Shown here piece by piece: positions 49,778-59,095 of a stretch of 64,000 nucleotides of DNA. The DNA is from Nocardia crassostreae. Lineage in GTDB: Bacteria; Actinomycetota; Actinomycetes; Mycobacteriales; Mycobacteriaceae. The notes under the pieces are model-generated. The model searched no databases and was not told the origin of the DNA. It saw only the letters and a program-made list of their open reading frames with translations. Made by a program: the position numbers and the translations under genes. Within the stretch, counting starts at the first letter, position 1; each line of letters begins with the position of its first letter. Where the stretch lies: assembly GCF_001613405.1 (NCBI RefSeq), contig NZ_BDCH01000005.1, positions 1 through 64,000 of the forward strand, read 5' to 3'.

Positions 49778-51931
49778 TTACTTCCGCAGCGAGGCGGGCA
49801 CCTGGAAGCGGTCGCCGAACTTGGCGGCCAGCTCGTCGGCGCGCGCGACGAAGCCTTCCTGTCCACCCGGGTAGCCGACGATGAACTGGTGGGTGCCACC
49901 GGTCCAGGCCGGGTAGCCGATGCCGAAGATGGAGCCGATATTGGCGTCGGCGGTGGTGGTCAGCACGTTCTCATCGAAGCACTTCTGGGTCTCGATGGCC
50001 TCGGCGAAGAGCATGCGGTCCTTCAGGTCCTGCAGGGTGACGCCTTCCGGCAGCTCCCGCGAGGTCTTGAACAGGGTGCGCAGCTCGGGCCACAGGTTGG
50101 TGGCCTTGCCGTCGACGTAGTCGTAGAAGCCCGCGCCGCCCGCCTTGCCCTTGCGGTCGAACTCGCCGACCAGCTTGTCCAGGATTCCGGCGGTCGCGCC
50201 CGAAGCGGCGTCGATCTCGCCACCGGCGGCCACGATGGCCTCGGCGGTCTCCTTGTAGATCTTCTGCATGGTGGTGAAGTTCAGCTCGTCCGACAGCTTC
50301 AGCGGCGCCGCCGGGTAGCCCGCCTGCAGACCGGCCTGCTCGATGGTCTGCGGGTCGATGCCCTCGTCGAGCATCTTGATGGCCTCGTTGATGAACTTGC
50401 CGATGACGCGCGAGGTGTAGAAGCCACGCGAGTCGTTCACCACGATCGGGGTCTTGCGGATGGCGAGGGTGTAGTCGTACACCCGGGCCAGGGCCTCGCC
50501 GGAGGTCTTCTCGCCCTTGATGATCTCGACCAGCGGCATCTTGTCGACCGGCGAGAAGAAGTGGATGCCGATGAAGTCCTCGGCCCGCTTCACGCCATTG
50601 GCCAGCAGGGTGATGGGCAGGGTCGAGGTGTTGGAGCCGAGCAGCGCGTCGGCGTCGACGATGTCCTCGATCTCGCCGAAGACCTTGGCCTTGAGCTCCG
50701 GGTTCTCGAACACGGCCTCGATGACGAAGTCCACACCGGCGAAGTCGGCGGCGTCGGCGGTCGCGGTAATGCGATCCAGCAGCGCCTTGGACTTCTCCTC
50801 GGTGGTCTTGCCACGCGAGAGGGCCTTCTCCTCGAGCTTGACCGAGTAGTCCTTGCCCTTGTTGGCGGCCTCGATGGTGACGTCCTTGAGGACGACGTCG
50901 ATACCGGCCTTGGCGGTGACGTACGCGATGCCCGCGCCCATCATGCCCGCGCCGATCACGCCGACCTTCTTGATCTCACGCTTGGGCACGTCCTTGGGAC
51001 GCGAACCGCCGTTGTTGATCGACTGCAGGTCGAAGAAGAACGCCTGGATCATGTTCTTCGCGACCGGGCCGGTCAGCAGCGAGACGAAGTAGCGGGACTC
51101 GATGAGCGAGGCATTGTCGAAATCGACCTGCGCGCCCTCGATCGAGGCGGCCATGATGGCCTGCGGGGCGGGCATGTTCTGGCCCTTGAGCTGCTTGCGC
51201 AGGTTGGCCGGGAAGGCCGGGAGGTTGGCGGCCAGCGACGGGGTGGTCGGGGTGCCGCCCGGGATCTTGAAGCCCTTGACGTCCCAGGGCTGCACGCCCT
51301 TGTCCGGGTTGGCCTTGATCCACGCCTTGGCGGCCGGGACCAGCTCCTCGACGGTGCCGACGACCTCGTTGATCAGGCCGGTGGCCTTGGCCTTGGCGGC
51401 ATTGAACTCGGTGCCCTGCAGCAGCACGCCCATGAGGCCGTTGGCAATGCCCAGCATGCGGGTGATGCGGGTGACGCCGCCACCGGCGGGCAGCAGGCCC
51501 AGCTTCACCTCGGGCAGGCCCAGCTTCAGGCCCTTCACATCGGCGGCGATGCGGTAGTGGGTGGCCAGGGTGATCTCCAGGCCGCCGCCGAGGGCAGCGC
51601 CGTTGATGGCCGATACGACCGGCTTGCCGAGCTGCTCGAGACGACGCAGGTCGCTCTTGATGAAGGTCAGCTCCTCCATGATGGCGGCCGCGTCGCCCGG
51701 GCCGGTCTGCATCATGTTCTTGAGGTCACCGCCGGCGAAGAAGGTCTTCTTCGCGGAGGTGATGACGACACCGGTGATGTCGTCCTTCTCGGCGACCAGG
51801 CGGTCCACGGTGGCCCGCATGGAGTCCTTGTAGAGCTGGTTCATGGTGTTGGCGCCCTGGTTCGGGTCGTCCATGGTCAGCACGACGATGCCGTCGGCGT
51901 CCTTTTCCCAGCCGATCATGTTCTGGGTCAC
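49778..51931 (-). CDS. fadB: Fatty acid oxidation multifunctional protein (enoyl-CoA hydratase/3-hydroxyacyl-CoA dehydrogenase)
   Basis: This is the alpha subunit of the trifunctional beta-oxidation complex, similar to M. tuberculosis Rv0860. The N-terminal crotonase domain (about 1-190) has GGLEITLATHYRIAADVKG and GLPEVKLGLLPAGGG. The NAD domain begins VGVIGAGMMGAGIAYV, and the C-terminal HAD domains contain ADFIGIHFFSPVDKM-like and VNDSRGFYTSRV. About 717 residues. GTG 51931 is chosen; ATG 51919 is possible. It lies 37 bases after fadA, which encodes the thiolase partner. Confidence 0.95.
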   Translation of the reverse strand: MTQNMIGWEKDADGIVVLTMDDPNQGANTMNQLYKDSMRATVDRLVAEKDDITGVVITSAKKTFFAGGDLKNMMQTGPGDAAAIMEELTFIKSDLRRLEQLGKPVVSAINGAALGGGLEITLATHYRIAADVKGLKLGLPEVKLGLLPAGGGVTRITRMLGIANGLMGVLLQGTEFNAAKAKATGLINEVVGTVEELVPAAKAWIKANPDKGVQPWDVKGFKIPGGTPTTPSLAANLPAFPANLRKQLKGQNMPAPQAIMAASIEGAQVDFDNASLIESRYFVSLLTGPVAKNMIQAFFFDLQSINNGGSRPKDVPKREIKKVGVIGAGMMGAGIAYVTAKAGIDVVLKDVTIEAANKGKDYSVKLEEKALSRGKTTEEKSKALLDRITATADAADFAGVDFVIEAVFENPELKAKVFGEIEDIVDADALLGSNTSTLPITLLANGVKRAEDFIGIHFFSPVDKMPLVEIIKGEKTSGEALARVYDYTLAIRKTPIVVNDSRGFYTSRVIGKFINEAIKMLDEGIDPQTIEQAGLQAGYPAAPLKLSDELNFTTMQKIYKETAEAIVAAGGEIDAASGATAGILDKLVGEFDRKGKAGGAGFYDYVDGKATNLWPELRTLFKTSRELPEGVTLQDLKDRMLFAEAIETQKCFDENVLTTTADANIGSIFGIGYPAWTGGTHQFIVGYPGGQEGFVARADELAAKFGDRFQVPASLRK

Positions 51932-51968
51932 AGTCTTTCGTTCTCCCTTGAAGAAATGTCGGTGGGCG

Positions 51969-53180
51969 TCAGACGCGCTCGATGATGGTGGCGACACCCA
52001 TGCCGCCGCCGATGCACAGGGTGATCAGGCCGTAACGCGCGTTGCGACGGTGCAGCTCGTCGATCACAGTGCCGGTGATCATCGCGCCGGTGGCGCCCAG
52101 CGGGTGACCCATGGCGATGGCGCCGCCGTTGACGTTCAGCTTCTCGTCCGGGATCTGCAGGTCCTTCTGGAACTTCAGGACGACGGAGGCGAAGGCCTCG
52201 TTGATCTCGTAGATGTCGATGTCTTCACGCTTCAGGCCGGCCTTGGCCAGCGCCTTCTCCGCGGCCGGGGTCGGGCCGGTCAGCATGATGGTGGCGTCGG
52301 CGCCGGAGATGCCGGTGGCCACAACGCGGGCGCGCGGGGTCAGACCGGAAGCCTTACCGGCCTCCTCGGAGCCGACCAGCACCAGCGCGGCGCCGTCCAC
52401 GATGCCCGAGCTGTTGCCGCCGTGGTGCACGTGGTCGATCTTCTCCACGTAGGTGTAGCGCTGCATGGCGACGGCGTCGAAGCCGCCCATATCGCCGATG
52501 CCCGCGAAGGCCGGATTCAGCTTGGCCAGATCCTGCGCGGTGGTGCCGGGGCGCATGTGCTCGTCGTTGTCCAGCACGGTCAGGCCGTTCATATCCTTGA
52601 CCGGGACGACCGAGTTCTTGAAGTAGCCGTTCTTCCAGGCATTGGCGGCCAGGTCCTGCGAGCGCACGGCGTAGGCGTCCACGTCATCGCGGGTGAAGCC
52701 CTCGATGGTGGCAATGAGGTCGGCCGAGATACCCTGCGGGACGATGTAGTTCGGGTACGCAGTGGCCGGGTCCATGAACATGGCGCCGCCGTCGGAGCCC
52801 ATCGGCACGCGGGACATGGACTCCACGCCGCCGGCGAGGACCAGGTCCTCGAAGCCGGAGCGCACCTTCTGGGCGGCCAGGTTCACGGCCTCCAGGCCGG
52901 AGGCGCAGAAGCGGTTGATCTGCACGCCGCCGACGGTGTCGGGCAGACCGGCGGCCAGCACCGTGGTGCGGGCGATATCGGCGCCCTGGTCGGCCACGGG
53001 GGAGACGACACCCAGGATGATGTCCGAAATCCGATCCTCGTCCAGGTTCGGGTAACGGTTCCGCAGCTCCTCGACCAGACCGGTGGTCAGATCGATCGGC
53101 TTGACCGAGTGCAGCGACCCCTTCTTGTTGCGGCCGCGCGGGGTGCGGATGGCCTCGTAAATGTAGGCCTCTGTGGTCAT
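51969..53180 (-). CDS. fadA: Acetyl-CoA C-acyltransferase (thiolase)
   Basis: This is the beta subunit of the beta-oxidation complex, cleaving 3-ketoacyl-CoA with CoA. The 403-residue protein has the nucleophile Cys in [18 protein letters not shown], catalytic His in GHPLGATGA and the second Cys in CIGGGMG. ATG 53180 has AAGGA upstream; the longer open frame to 53339 is not coding. It is first in the fadA-fadB operon, like Rv0859-Rv0860. The 256 bases before it contain the promoter; I could not fix its boxes. Confidence 0.96.
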   Translation of the reverse strand: MTTEAYIYEAIRTPRGRNKKGSLHSVKPIDLTTGLVEELRNRYPNLDEDRISDIILGVVSPVADQGADIARTTVLAAGLPDTVGGVQINRFCASGLEAVNLAAQKVRSGFEDLVLAGGVESMSRVPMGSDGGAMFMDPATAYPNYIVPQGISADLIATIEGFTRDDVDAYAVRSQDLAANAWKNGYFKNSVVPVKDMNGLTVLDNDEHMRPGTTAQDLAKLNPAFAGIGDMGGFDAVAMQRYTYVEKIDHVHHGGNSSGIVDGAALVLVGSEEAGKASGLTPRARVVATGISGADATIMLTGPTPAAEKALAKAGLKREDIDIYEINEAFASVVLKFQKDLQIPDEKLNVNGGAIAMGHPLGATGAMITGTVIDELHRRNARYGLITLCIGGGMGVATIIERV

Positions 53181-53436
53181 ATCGGAGTTTTCCTTCCTCA
53201 AGGTGCGCCGACACCGCGTTGTGCGGGCGGCCGCGGGTAACCCTGGCCGATCGGCCTCGTCGACCGACCGTCCTGACGCTGTACAAACAGCCCCACGAAC
53301 CGGCCGACGTGCGCTCTGGCAGCCCGTACGCCTGGGCATACCTTAGAACCCTCGCCAACCGATACTCACGGCCACCCGATCATAGTACCGCCGAGTGCGA
53401 ACTCCGGTTAACTTAATGTGCCTCACAGGGGAACTG

Positions 53437-56346
53437 TCAACCCTCGAGCGGAGTGGCCCCCAATTCCGACCGCAGCAGTTCCAAGGCCACCTCATCCGGG
53501 TCGCGGCGCTCCTCGGCCGGGACCGGCCGGGCCGCGTCCGCCAACATCTCCCGCTCCTCTTCCTCCGTAGTAGCAGGTGGGACGCCGTCATAACCTACCG
53601 ACGAGTAGTACGACGGTCCCGGATCGTCCGGAAGGTCCGGCCCGTCAGGCAGCGGAATATCGTCCTCCGGCGGCGCGAAACCGGTCCCGCCGCCCGCCGG
53701 ATTCGCACCCGCCGAACGGTTGTCCGCACCCCCGCCGGTAGGGGTCGCGGCACTGCCCCACCCACCCGCATTCCCGGCGGCCGCGGGCGCGGTGGCCGCC
53801 CCACTCGCCGCCTTGGCCTGACTCGGCCGCGAGAACCGCGGCGCTTCCTTCTTCGGAGCACCCTTGCCCGCCCCGGGCCCGGTCCCCGCCCCGCGCCCCG
53901 CGGCGGCCTGCCCGGATCCCCCGACCTCCCATTTGATGTCGTGCGCACGCCCCAGCACGGCCTGCACGGCCGACCGCACGGCATCGAGGTTCTGCGGCTG
54001 CGACAACCGCTGCGCCAGCGGCGCATGCTGATGCCCGAAGACGATCGTCTGCCCTTCGACCCGCAGCACCGTCCCGCCCGACAACAGCGCCTGCAAAGCG
54101 GCGGAACCGAACTCCCGCACCTTCGTACGGATATCCGCCCAGGCCCCCTCGATCTCCCGCAGCACATCCGCCCCGGACAGCTCGGCCATCCCCGTGGAAT
54201 CCCCCGCCGTGGGCGCGATGCCCTCCGCAGGCGTGGCCTCCGCAGGCGTGGCCGCGAGCTCGGCGGCCGGCGATGTTTCCATGGCCTCGGACACGGCTGC
54301 AGCCCCAGCGACACTTCCGGGCCCGACCGCTTCCGGCGCAGCCGCAGTCGCAGAGGCGGCGGGAACCCCGGACACGGCCGTGCCAGCAGTGGCAGCGGGA
54401 GCACTCGGCGCAGCGGCGGCAGCATGCTCATGCACAGTGGGAGCGCCTTGCGCAGTAGCACTTTCCGGTGCGCTGGTGAGCGGGTGCCCCGCGGCGGAGT
54501 CCGCATCCACCGACGGCGCGGCGGACTCGGGAGTCCCGGATGCCTCGGCCGACTGCGGCGAGAACGCCATCTTGTTCGGAGCCACCGCCGCGCCCTGCGA
54601 GATGGGCGACTGGCCCATGGGCTGCGCAGCGGCCTCGGCTGCTGACGGCGCGGTCGAACCGGGGGCCGTCGCGGAATCCGGCTGCGGTCCTGTCGGCTGA
54701 GCCGGGGCCGAGGTGGCGCTTGCCGCTGGCGAGGAAACCGGTTGCGGCGCAGCGGCGGGTGGCGCGGTTTCGGCGGAAACGCTACCCACCGCGTTCATCT
54801 CCGGTGGGCGGACTGCGGCAGGCCGGGCGGGCTCCGGCGAATTCCCTTGCGGCGCCGCTGTTGTGGCCGCACCCGCCGACTGCGCGGATTCACCGCCGCT
54901 GGCGGCTGCACCAGCAGACGCCTGCGGCTGCTGAGCGGGAGCATGCGGCGCGGCGACCTGGCCGGGCTGATCGTGGTTCCCGGCGACGGCCGGATCGGAC
55001 ACCGGCTGGGACGGCTGAACCGGCGTGGTCGCGGTCGGGGCAACGCCCTTTCCGGAGCGGCTTTCCCGCAGGGCGGCAAGAGCTTCCGCGCCGCGGCGGC
55101 GGGGCTCGCCGGAGGCGGCGGGAGCCGCCGGGGCGGCGGATGACGGCGCGGCGGCGGGAGCGGCGGATTGGGCGGTGGCGGGGAGGGGGCCGCTCGCTAC
55201 CCGGCGTTCCAGGGTTTCCAGGCGTTGCAGGGTGGCGGTTTCGGCGTCGGAGACGGCGGGGAGGAGCATGCGGGCGGCGATGACCTCGAGGAGGAGGCGG
55301 GGGGCGGTGGCGCCGCGCATATCGCCGAGGCCCTCGTGGAGGAGTTCGGCGTAGCGGGTGAGGGTGGCGGGGCCGATGCGGGTGGCCTGGTCGCGCATGC
55401 GGTCGAGGACGTCGCCGGGGCCGGTCACCAGGTTGCGGTCGGCGGCGTCGGGGACGGCGCGCAGCAGGATGAGGTCGCGGAGGCGTTCGAGGAGGTCGGT
55501 GGCGAAGCGGCGGGGGTCGTGGCCCGCCTCGACGACGTGGTCGATGGTGGAGAACAGGGCCGCGCCGTCGGCGGCGGCCAGGGCCTCGACCGCGGTGTCG
55601 ATCAGGGCGACGTCGGTGACGCCGAGGAGGGCGACGGCGCGGGGGTAGGTGACGCCCTCGGGGCCCGCGCCCGCGAGCAGCTGGTCCAGGACGCTGAGGC
55701 TGTCGCGGGGGGAGCCGCCGCCCGCCCGGATGACCAAGGGGTACACCGACTCTTCGACCTGCACATTCTCCTGATCGCAGATCTTGCCGAGCAGGCCGCG
55801 CATGGTGGCGGGCGGGAGCAGGCGGAAGGGGTAGTGGTGGGTGCGGGACCGGATGGTCGGCAGCACCTTGTCCGGTTCCGTGGTGGCGAAGACGAAGATG
55901 AGGTGGGCCGGGGGCTCTTCGACAATCTTGAGCAGCGCGTTGAAGCCCGCGGTGGTGACCATGTGCGCCTCGTCCACGATGAAGACGCGGTAGCGGGATT
56001 CGGCGGGCGCGTAGAAGGCGCGGTCGCGCAGTTCGCGGGTGTCGTCGACGCCGCCGTGGCTCGCGGCGTCGAGTTCGATGACATCGAGATTGCCCGCACC
56101 GCCCGGGCCCAGAGCCACACACGAGGAGCAGACGCCGCACGGTGTGGAGGTCGGTCCCTCCACACAGTTCAGCGAGCGCGCGAGGATGCGCGCGGAGGAG
56201 GTCTTGCCGCAGCCGCGCGGGCCGGAGAACAAATAGGCATGACTGATCCGGCCGGTGTCGAGCGCGGTGCTCAGGGGATCGGTGACGTGCTCCTGCCCCA
56301 CCACTTCAGCGAACGTTGCCGGTCGGTACTTCCGGTACAGAGCCAC
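53437..56346 (-). CDS. dnaX: DNA polymerase III subunit gamma/tau
   Basis: This is the clamp-loader ATPase that organises the replisome. Its AAA+ domain has Walker A GPRGCGKTS (42-50), a zinc module with Cys 61, 70, 73 and 76, DEAH (125-128) and sensor TTEPDKVLPTIRSR. A clamp-loader collar follows. An Ala/Pro/Ser/Glu-rich linker (about 420-760) of low complexity leads to a C-terminal tau-type domain. The 969-residue length is long for the family because of the linker. Start GTG 56346 (VALYRKYRP) is the conserved N-terminus. No slippery frameshift site was seen. Confidence 0.95.
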   Translation of the reverse strand: MALYRKYRPATFAEVVGQEHVTDPLSTALDTGRISHAYLFSGPRGCGKTSSARILARSLNCVEGPTSTPCGVCSSCVALGPGGAGNLDVIELDAASHGGVDDTRELRDRAFYAPAESRYRVFIVDEAHMVTTAGFNALLKIVEEPPAHLIFVFATTEPDKVLPTIRSRTHHYPFRLLPPATMRGLLGKICDQENVQVEESVYPLVIRAGGGSPRDSLSVLDQLLAGAGPEGVTYPRAVALLGVTDVALIDTAVEALAAADGAALFSTIDHVVEAGHDPRRFATDLLERLRDLILLRAVPDAADRNLVTGPGDVLDRMRDQATRIGPATLTRYAELLHEGLGDMRGATAPRLLLEVIAARMLLPAVSDAETATLQRLETLERRVASGPLPATAQSAAPAAAPSSAAPAAPAASGEPRRRGAEALAALRESRSGKGVAPTATTPVQPSQPVSDPAVAGNHDQPGQVAAPHAPAQQPQASAGAAASGGESAQSAGAATTAAPQGNSPEPARPAAVRPPEMNAVGSVSAETAPPAAAPQPVSSPAASATSAPAQPTGPQPDSATAPGSTAPSAAEAAAQPMGQSPISQGAAVAPNKMAFSPQSAEASGTPESAAPSVDADSAAGHPLTSAPESATAQGAPTVHEHAAAAAPSAPAATAGTAVSGVPAASATAAAPEAVGPGSVAGAAAVSEAMETSPAAELAATPAEATPAEGIAPTAGDSTGMAELSGADVLREIEGAWADIRTKVREFGSAALQALLSGGTVLRVEGQTIVFGHQHAPLAQRLSQPQNLDAVRSAVQAVLGRAHDIKWEVGGSGQAAAGRGAGTGPGAGKGAPKKEAPRFSRPSQAKAASGAATAPAAAGNAGGWGSAATPTGGGADNRSAGANPAGGGTGFAPPEDDIPLPDGPDLPDDPGPSYYSSVGYDGVPPATTEEEEREMLADAARPVPAEERRDPDEVALELLRSELGATPLEG

Positions 56347-56793
56347 GGCCCGAGGGTACCGAGTAGGGGCGACATCGAGCGATTCGCTGCCCGCGCGGCT
56401 TCCGATCGGCTCGCCGGTTGTCCGGATTTCAGCGTTCATCCATGCTGGACATCCATTCCCGTGACTCAAATCACATGCATTCCGGTCGCCCGTTCAAAAC
56501 ACTTCAGACCGACCGCAAAGTTTGCGATGCGGGCGAGCAAATTCTCAGCGCAATTTCAGAATGGGCTAGCCGGACGTCACTTCCACCCAAGATCACCATT
56601 TACTGATGTGCGTTAGGTTTCAACTCCACCTAGCCGACATAACGATCCCATCAACCGATGCAGCAAGATCGCAATCGTTTGGCTACCGTGGACATCGGCA
56701 ACTTCGGTAGCCAAACCTTCATCAGGTTGGTGGCCCCGGCCGGTCCCTCATCCCGACCGGGGCACAACCAAATCTCCCGGAGGAATCGCCCAA
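56347..56793. other. Gene-free region between dnaX and the 56794 gene, with a 12-bp inverted repeat
   Basis: This 447-base stretch is the longest non-coding gap. It is more AT-rich than its surroundings around 56500-56700. The clearest structure is the perfect 12-bp inverted repeat GTTTGGCTACCG (56677-56688) and its complement (56705-56716) with a 16-base spacer, about 80 bases before the 56794 start. I looked for the SRP RNA (GGAAGGAAGCA core) that lies near dnaX in many bacteria, and for tRNA arms, and found neither. Confidence 0.5.
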
Positions 56794-57627
56794 GTGCCGC
56801 AGCACGACGTCATCGCCGCAGCCTGGCTCTCCAGCACCGACTTCGCGGGTAACACCGCCGCCGTCGATCTGCTCAGCCGAGCCATCGCCCCGCAGGACTA
56901 CGACCTCAAGCGTGATTCGCTACCGGTCTCCGCAGCCGCCGATCCCGCCACCGCCAATGCCATTCTGGAGCTGCTCGAACGCGGCCAGGTGCCGACCATG
57001 GCGGCCATCAACACCCTCATCGTGCAGAACGACATTCGCGCCGAGGCCGAGCGCATCGAACGCCTGGGCCGCCGCGCCCAGCGCAGCATCGACGATTTCG
57101 GCCGGGTGCTCGCCAAGCTGACCGACGAATATTGGACCGCGCACGGAACCGGTCCCACCCGTCGCGACATTCTGCTTTTCGAGCCGGTTTTCAATCTCAT
57201 TCGCGATCAGGTCGGCAGTATTCCGCCGACGTCGGTCAAACATTTGTGGTTGATCGAGCGCGCGCAGCGCACCGGGTGGATCGCCTATAACGCCACACCC
57301 CGATCCCTGTGCGCGGGAAGGCGTTTCCACGCCGCGCGTTATGGCAATCGGGTTTCGCTGCGCCCGGTGAATACCATCGGCACCTTGGTCGCGGCCTATC
57401 TGCGCGATCAGGTGACCGAGAACGGCCGCCCGCCGCGCTGGTCGGTCCTCGCCTACGAACTGCGTGACGATCGCGGCCGCCGCGTGTTCAACGACACTGC
57501 CGACGCCCGCGCCCAGCAGCAGTGGCTCACCACCGCCGAGTGGATGGCCCTCGACGACGGCCTGCCGCTGCCCGGACCTCGCGGATTGCGGGCCCTGACC
57601 TGGAAGAGCCGGGATCGCCGCAGCTAG
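56794..57627 (+). CDS. Conserved-looking hypothetical protein, 277 residues
   Basis: The start is GTG with GGAGGA 10 bases upstream. It is a soluble, helix-rich protein with no signal peptide. The N-terminal part (about 1-110) has LSSTDFAGNTAAVDLLSRAI and long basic helices (IRAEAERIERLGRRAQRSIDDFG). The C-terminal part is mixed alpha/beta with RWSVLAYELRDDRGRRVFND. I do not recognise the family. It is preceded by a structured leader region and followed by the amt promoter. Confidence 0.72.
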   Translation: MPQHDVIAAAWLSSTDFAGNTAAVDLLSRAIAPQDYDLKRDSLPVSAAADPATANAILELLERGQVPTMAAINTLIVQNDIRAEAERIERLGRRAQRSIDDFGRVLAKLTDEYWTAHGTGPTRRDILLFEPVFNLIRDQVGSIPPTSVKHLWLIERAQRTGWIAYNATPRSLCAGRRFHAARYGNRVSLRPVNTIGTLVAAYLRDQVTENGRPPRWSVLAYELRDDRGRRVFNDTADARAQQQWLTTAEWMALDDGLPLPGPRGLRALTWKSRDRRS

Positions 57628-57631
57628 ACCT

Positions 57632-57678
57632 GTTACAGACACGTATCCAAGTCCTCATTTTCGTAACAGCGCCGAAAC
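57632..57678 (+). promoter_or_regulatory. GlnR-type nitrogen regulator box upstream of amt
   Basis: GTAAC-n6-GAAAC (57663-57678) fits the actinobacterial GlnR consensus gTnAc-n6-GaAAc exactly. A second imperfect pair GTTAC-n6-GTATC lies at 57632-57647. Both are 59-105 bases before the amt ATG, the expected location for activation of an ammonium transporter under nitrogen limitation. Confidence 0.75.
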
Positions 57679-57736
57679 GTGAGGAAAAGGTAACTTCCGT
57701 GCAACGCGATCACGCGCGGAAGGAGTTCCCCCCAAC

Positions 57737-59032
57737 ATGACCTTTACCATCGATCCGGCAGCGACCGCCTGGCTGCTCGCGGCCACGGCCATGGTGCTGC
57801 TCATGACGCCGGGACTGGCCATCTTCTACGGCGGCATGGTGCGCTCCAGCGGTGTGCTCAACATGCTCATGATGAGCTTCATCTCCATTCCGCTGGTGAC
57901 GGTGGTGTGGCTGCTCGCCGGGTACAGCTTCGCCTTCGGCGAGGACGCGGGCGGCGGGCTCATCGGCAATGTCGAGTTCTTCGGGCTGTCAGGCATCGAC
58001 CCGAGCACCGTGCGGGAGAACACCGCCATCCCGGAACTGCTGTATGTCACCTTCCAGCTGACCTTCGCGATTCTGACCATCGCCCTGGTGAGCGGCGCCA
58101 TTGCCGATCGCGCCAAGTTCGCGGCGTGGATGATCTTCGTGCCGGTGTGGGCACTGATCGTGTACGCGCCCATCGCGCACTGGGTGTGGACGCCGGACGG
58201 CTGGCTGGCGCGGTTCGGCGCGCTGGACTACGCGGGCGGGCTGGTCGTCGAGATCGCTTCCGGCGCTTCGGCGCTGGCGCTGGCACTGGTGCTGGGTCCG
58301 CGCATCGGGTTCAAGACCGATGCCATGCGCCCGCACAATCTGCCGTTCGTGCTGCTGGGCGCGGGCCTGCTGTGGTTCGGCTGGTTCGGCTTCAATGCCG
58401 GTTCGGCCTTGTCGGCCAATGGAACCGCGGCGGCGGTATTCCTGAACACCTTGGTCGCGGGCTGCCTCGGCATGCTGGGCTGGCTGGTCGTGGAGCAGGT
58501 GCGCGACGGCAAGCCGACCACCTTCGGCGCGGCCTCCGGCGCGGTGGCGGGCCTGGTGGCGATCACGCCGTCCTGCGGTTATGTGAACACCTTCGGCGCG
58601 CTGCTCGTGGGTCTGGCGGCGGGCGTGTTGTGTTCGTTCGAGGTGGGCTGGAAGTTCAAGGGCGGCTACGACGATTCGCTCGATGTGGTGGGCGTGCACT
58701 TCGTCGGCGGCGTGGTCGGCACGCTGCTGATCGGCCTGCTGGCCAATCGGGCCATGACGGGCGAGGACGGCGTGGAGGGCCTGCTCTACGGCGGCGGGCT
58801 CACGCAGCTGGGCAAGCAGGCGGTGGGCGTGATCGCGGTGGCGGCCTTCGCATTCTGCGTGTCGTTCGCGCTGGGCAAGGTCATCGACCGGCTGATCGGT
58901 TTCCGGGTCAGCAAGGAGGACGAGGTTTCCGGTATCGACTTCGCGCTGCACGCGGAGACGGCGTACGCGGAAGGTGTGAGCGGGCACGGCCACGGGCCGC
59001 GCAAGCTCGGTGAGGGGCCGTTCGGGCACTGA
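57737..59032 (+). CDS. amt: Ammonium transporter Amt
   Basis: A 431-residue channel-like membrane protein with about 11 helices that takes up ammonium. Recognisable parts are the start AWLLAATAMVLLMTPGLAIFYGGMV, the family signature beginning DYAGGLVVEIASGASAL, and the pore His segment HFVGGVVGTLLIGLLA. AAGGAG lies 10 bases before the ATG. GlnR boxes are just upstream. A terminator follows immediately, so the usual partners glnK and glnD are not in this operon. Confidence 0.97.
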   Translation: MTFTIDPAATAWLLAATAMVLLMTPGLAIFYGGMVRSSGVLNMLMMSFISIPLVTVVWLLAGYSFAFGEDAGGGLIGNVEFFGLSGIDPSTVRENTAIPELLYVTFQLTFAILTIALVSGAIADRAKFAAWMIFVPVWALIVYAPIAHWVWTPDGWLARFGALDYAGGLVVEIASGASALALALVLGPRIGFKTDAMRPHNLPFVLLGAGLLWFGWFGFNAGSALSANGTAAAVFLNTLVAGCLGMLGWLVVEQVRDGKPTTFGAASGAVAGLVAITPSCGYVNTFGALLVGLAAGVLCSFEVGWKFKGGYDDSLDVVGVHFVGGVVGTLLIGLLANRAMTGEDGVEGLLYGGGLTQLGKQAVGVIAVAAFAFCVSFALGKVIDRLIGFRVSKEDEVSGIDFALHAETAYAEGVSGHGHGPRKLGEGPFGH

Positions 59033-59051
59033 GCTCGAACGGACGGATGCC

Positions 59052-59092
59052 GCGGGGCGGTGGGTCGGAAGACCCGCCGCCCCGCCGCTTTT
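59052..59092 (+). terminator. Terminator of amt
   Basis: A 15-bp stem (59052-59066 and 59071-59085, one G-U) with a GGAA loop is followed within 4 bases by TTTT. It starts 19 bases after the amt stop and lies just before the convergent metallopeptidase stop at 59096. Confidence 0.92.
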
Positions 59093-59095
59093 CGC

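Noticed and set aside
49115..51985. 956-codon plus-strand frame opposite fadB
   Set aside because: It is antisense to conserved crotonase and dehydrogenase motifs and has shadow composition (Asp/Val/Leu/Gly/Arg bias).
53595..55283. Open frames on both strands across the dnaX linker
   Set aside because: They reflect the Ala/Pro-rich low-complexity linker of dnaX; none has a ribosome site or domain.
56347..56793. SRP (4.5S) RNA expected near dnaX
   Set aside because: The GGAAGGAAGCA core and paired long arm are absent on both strands.
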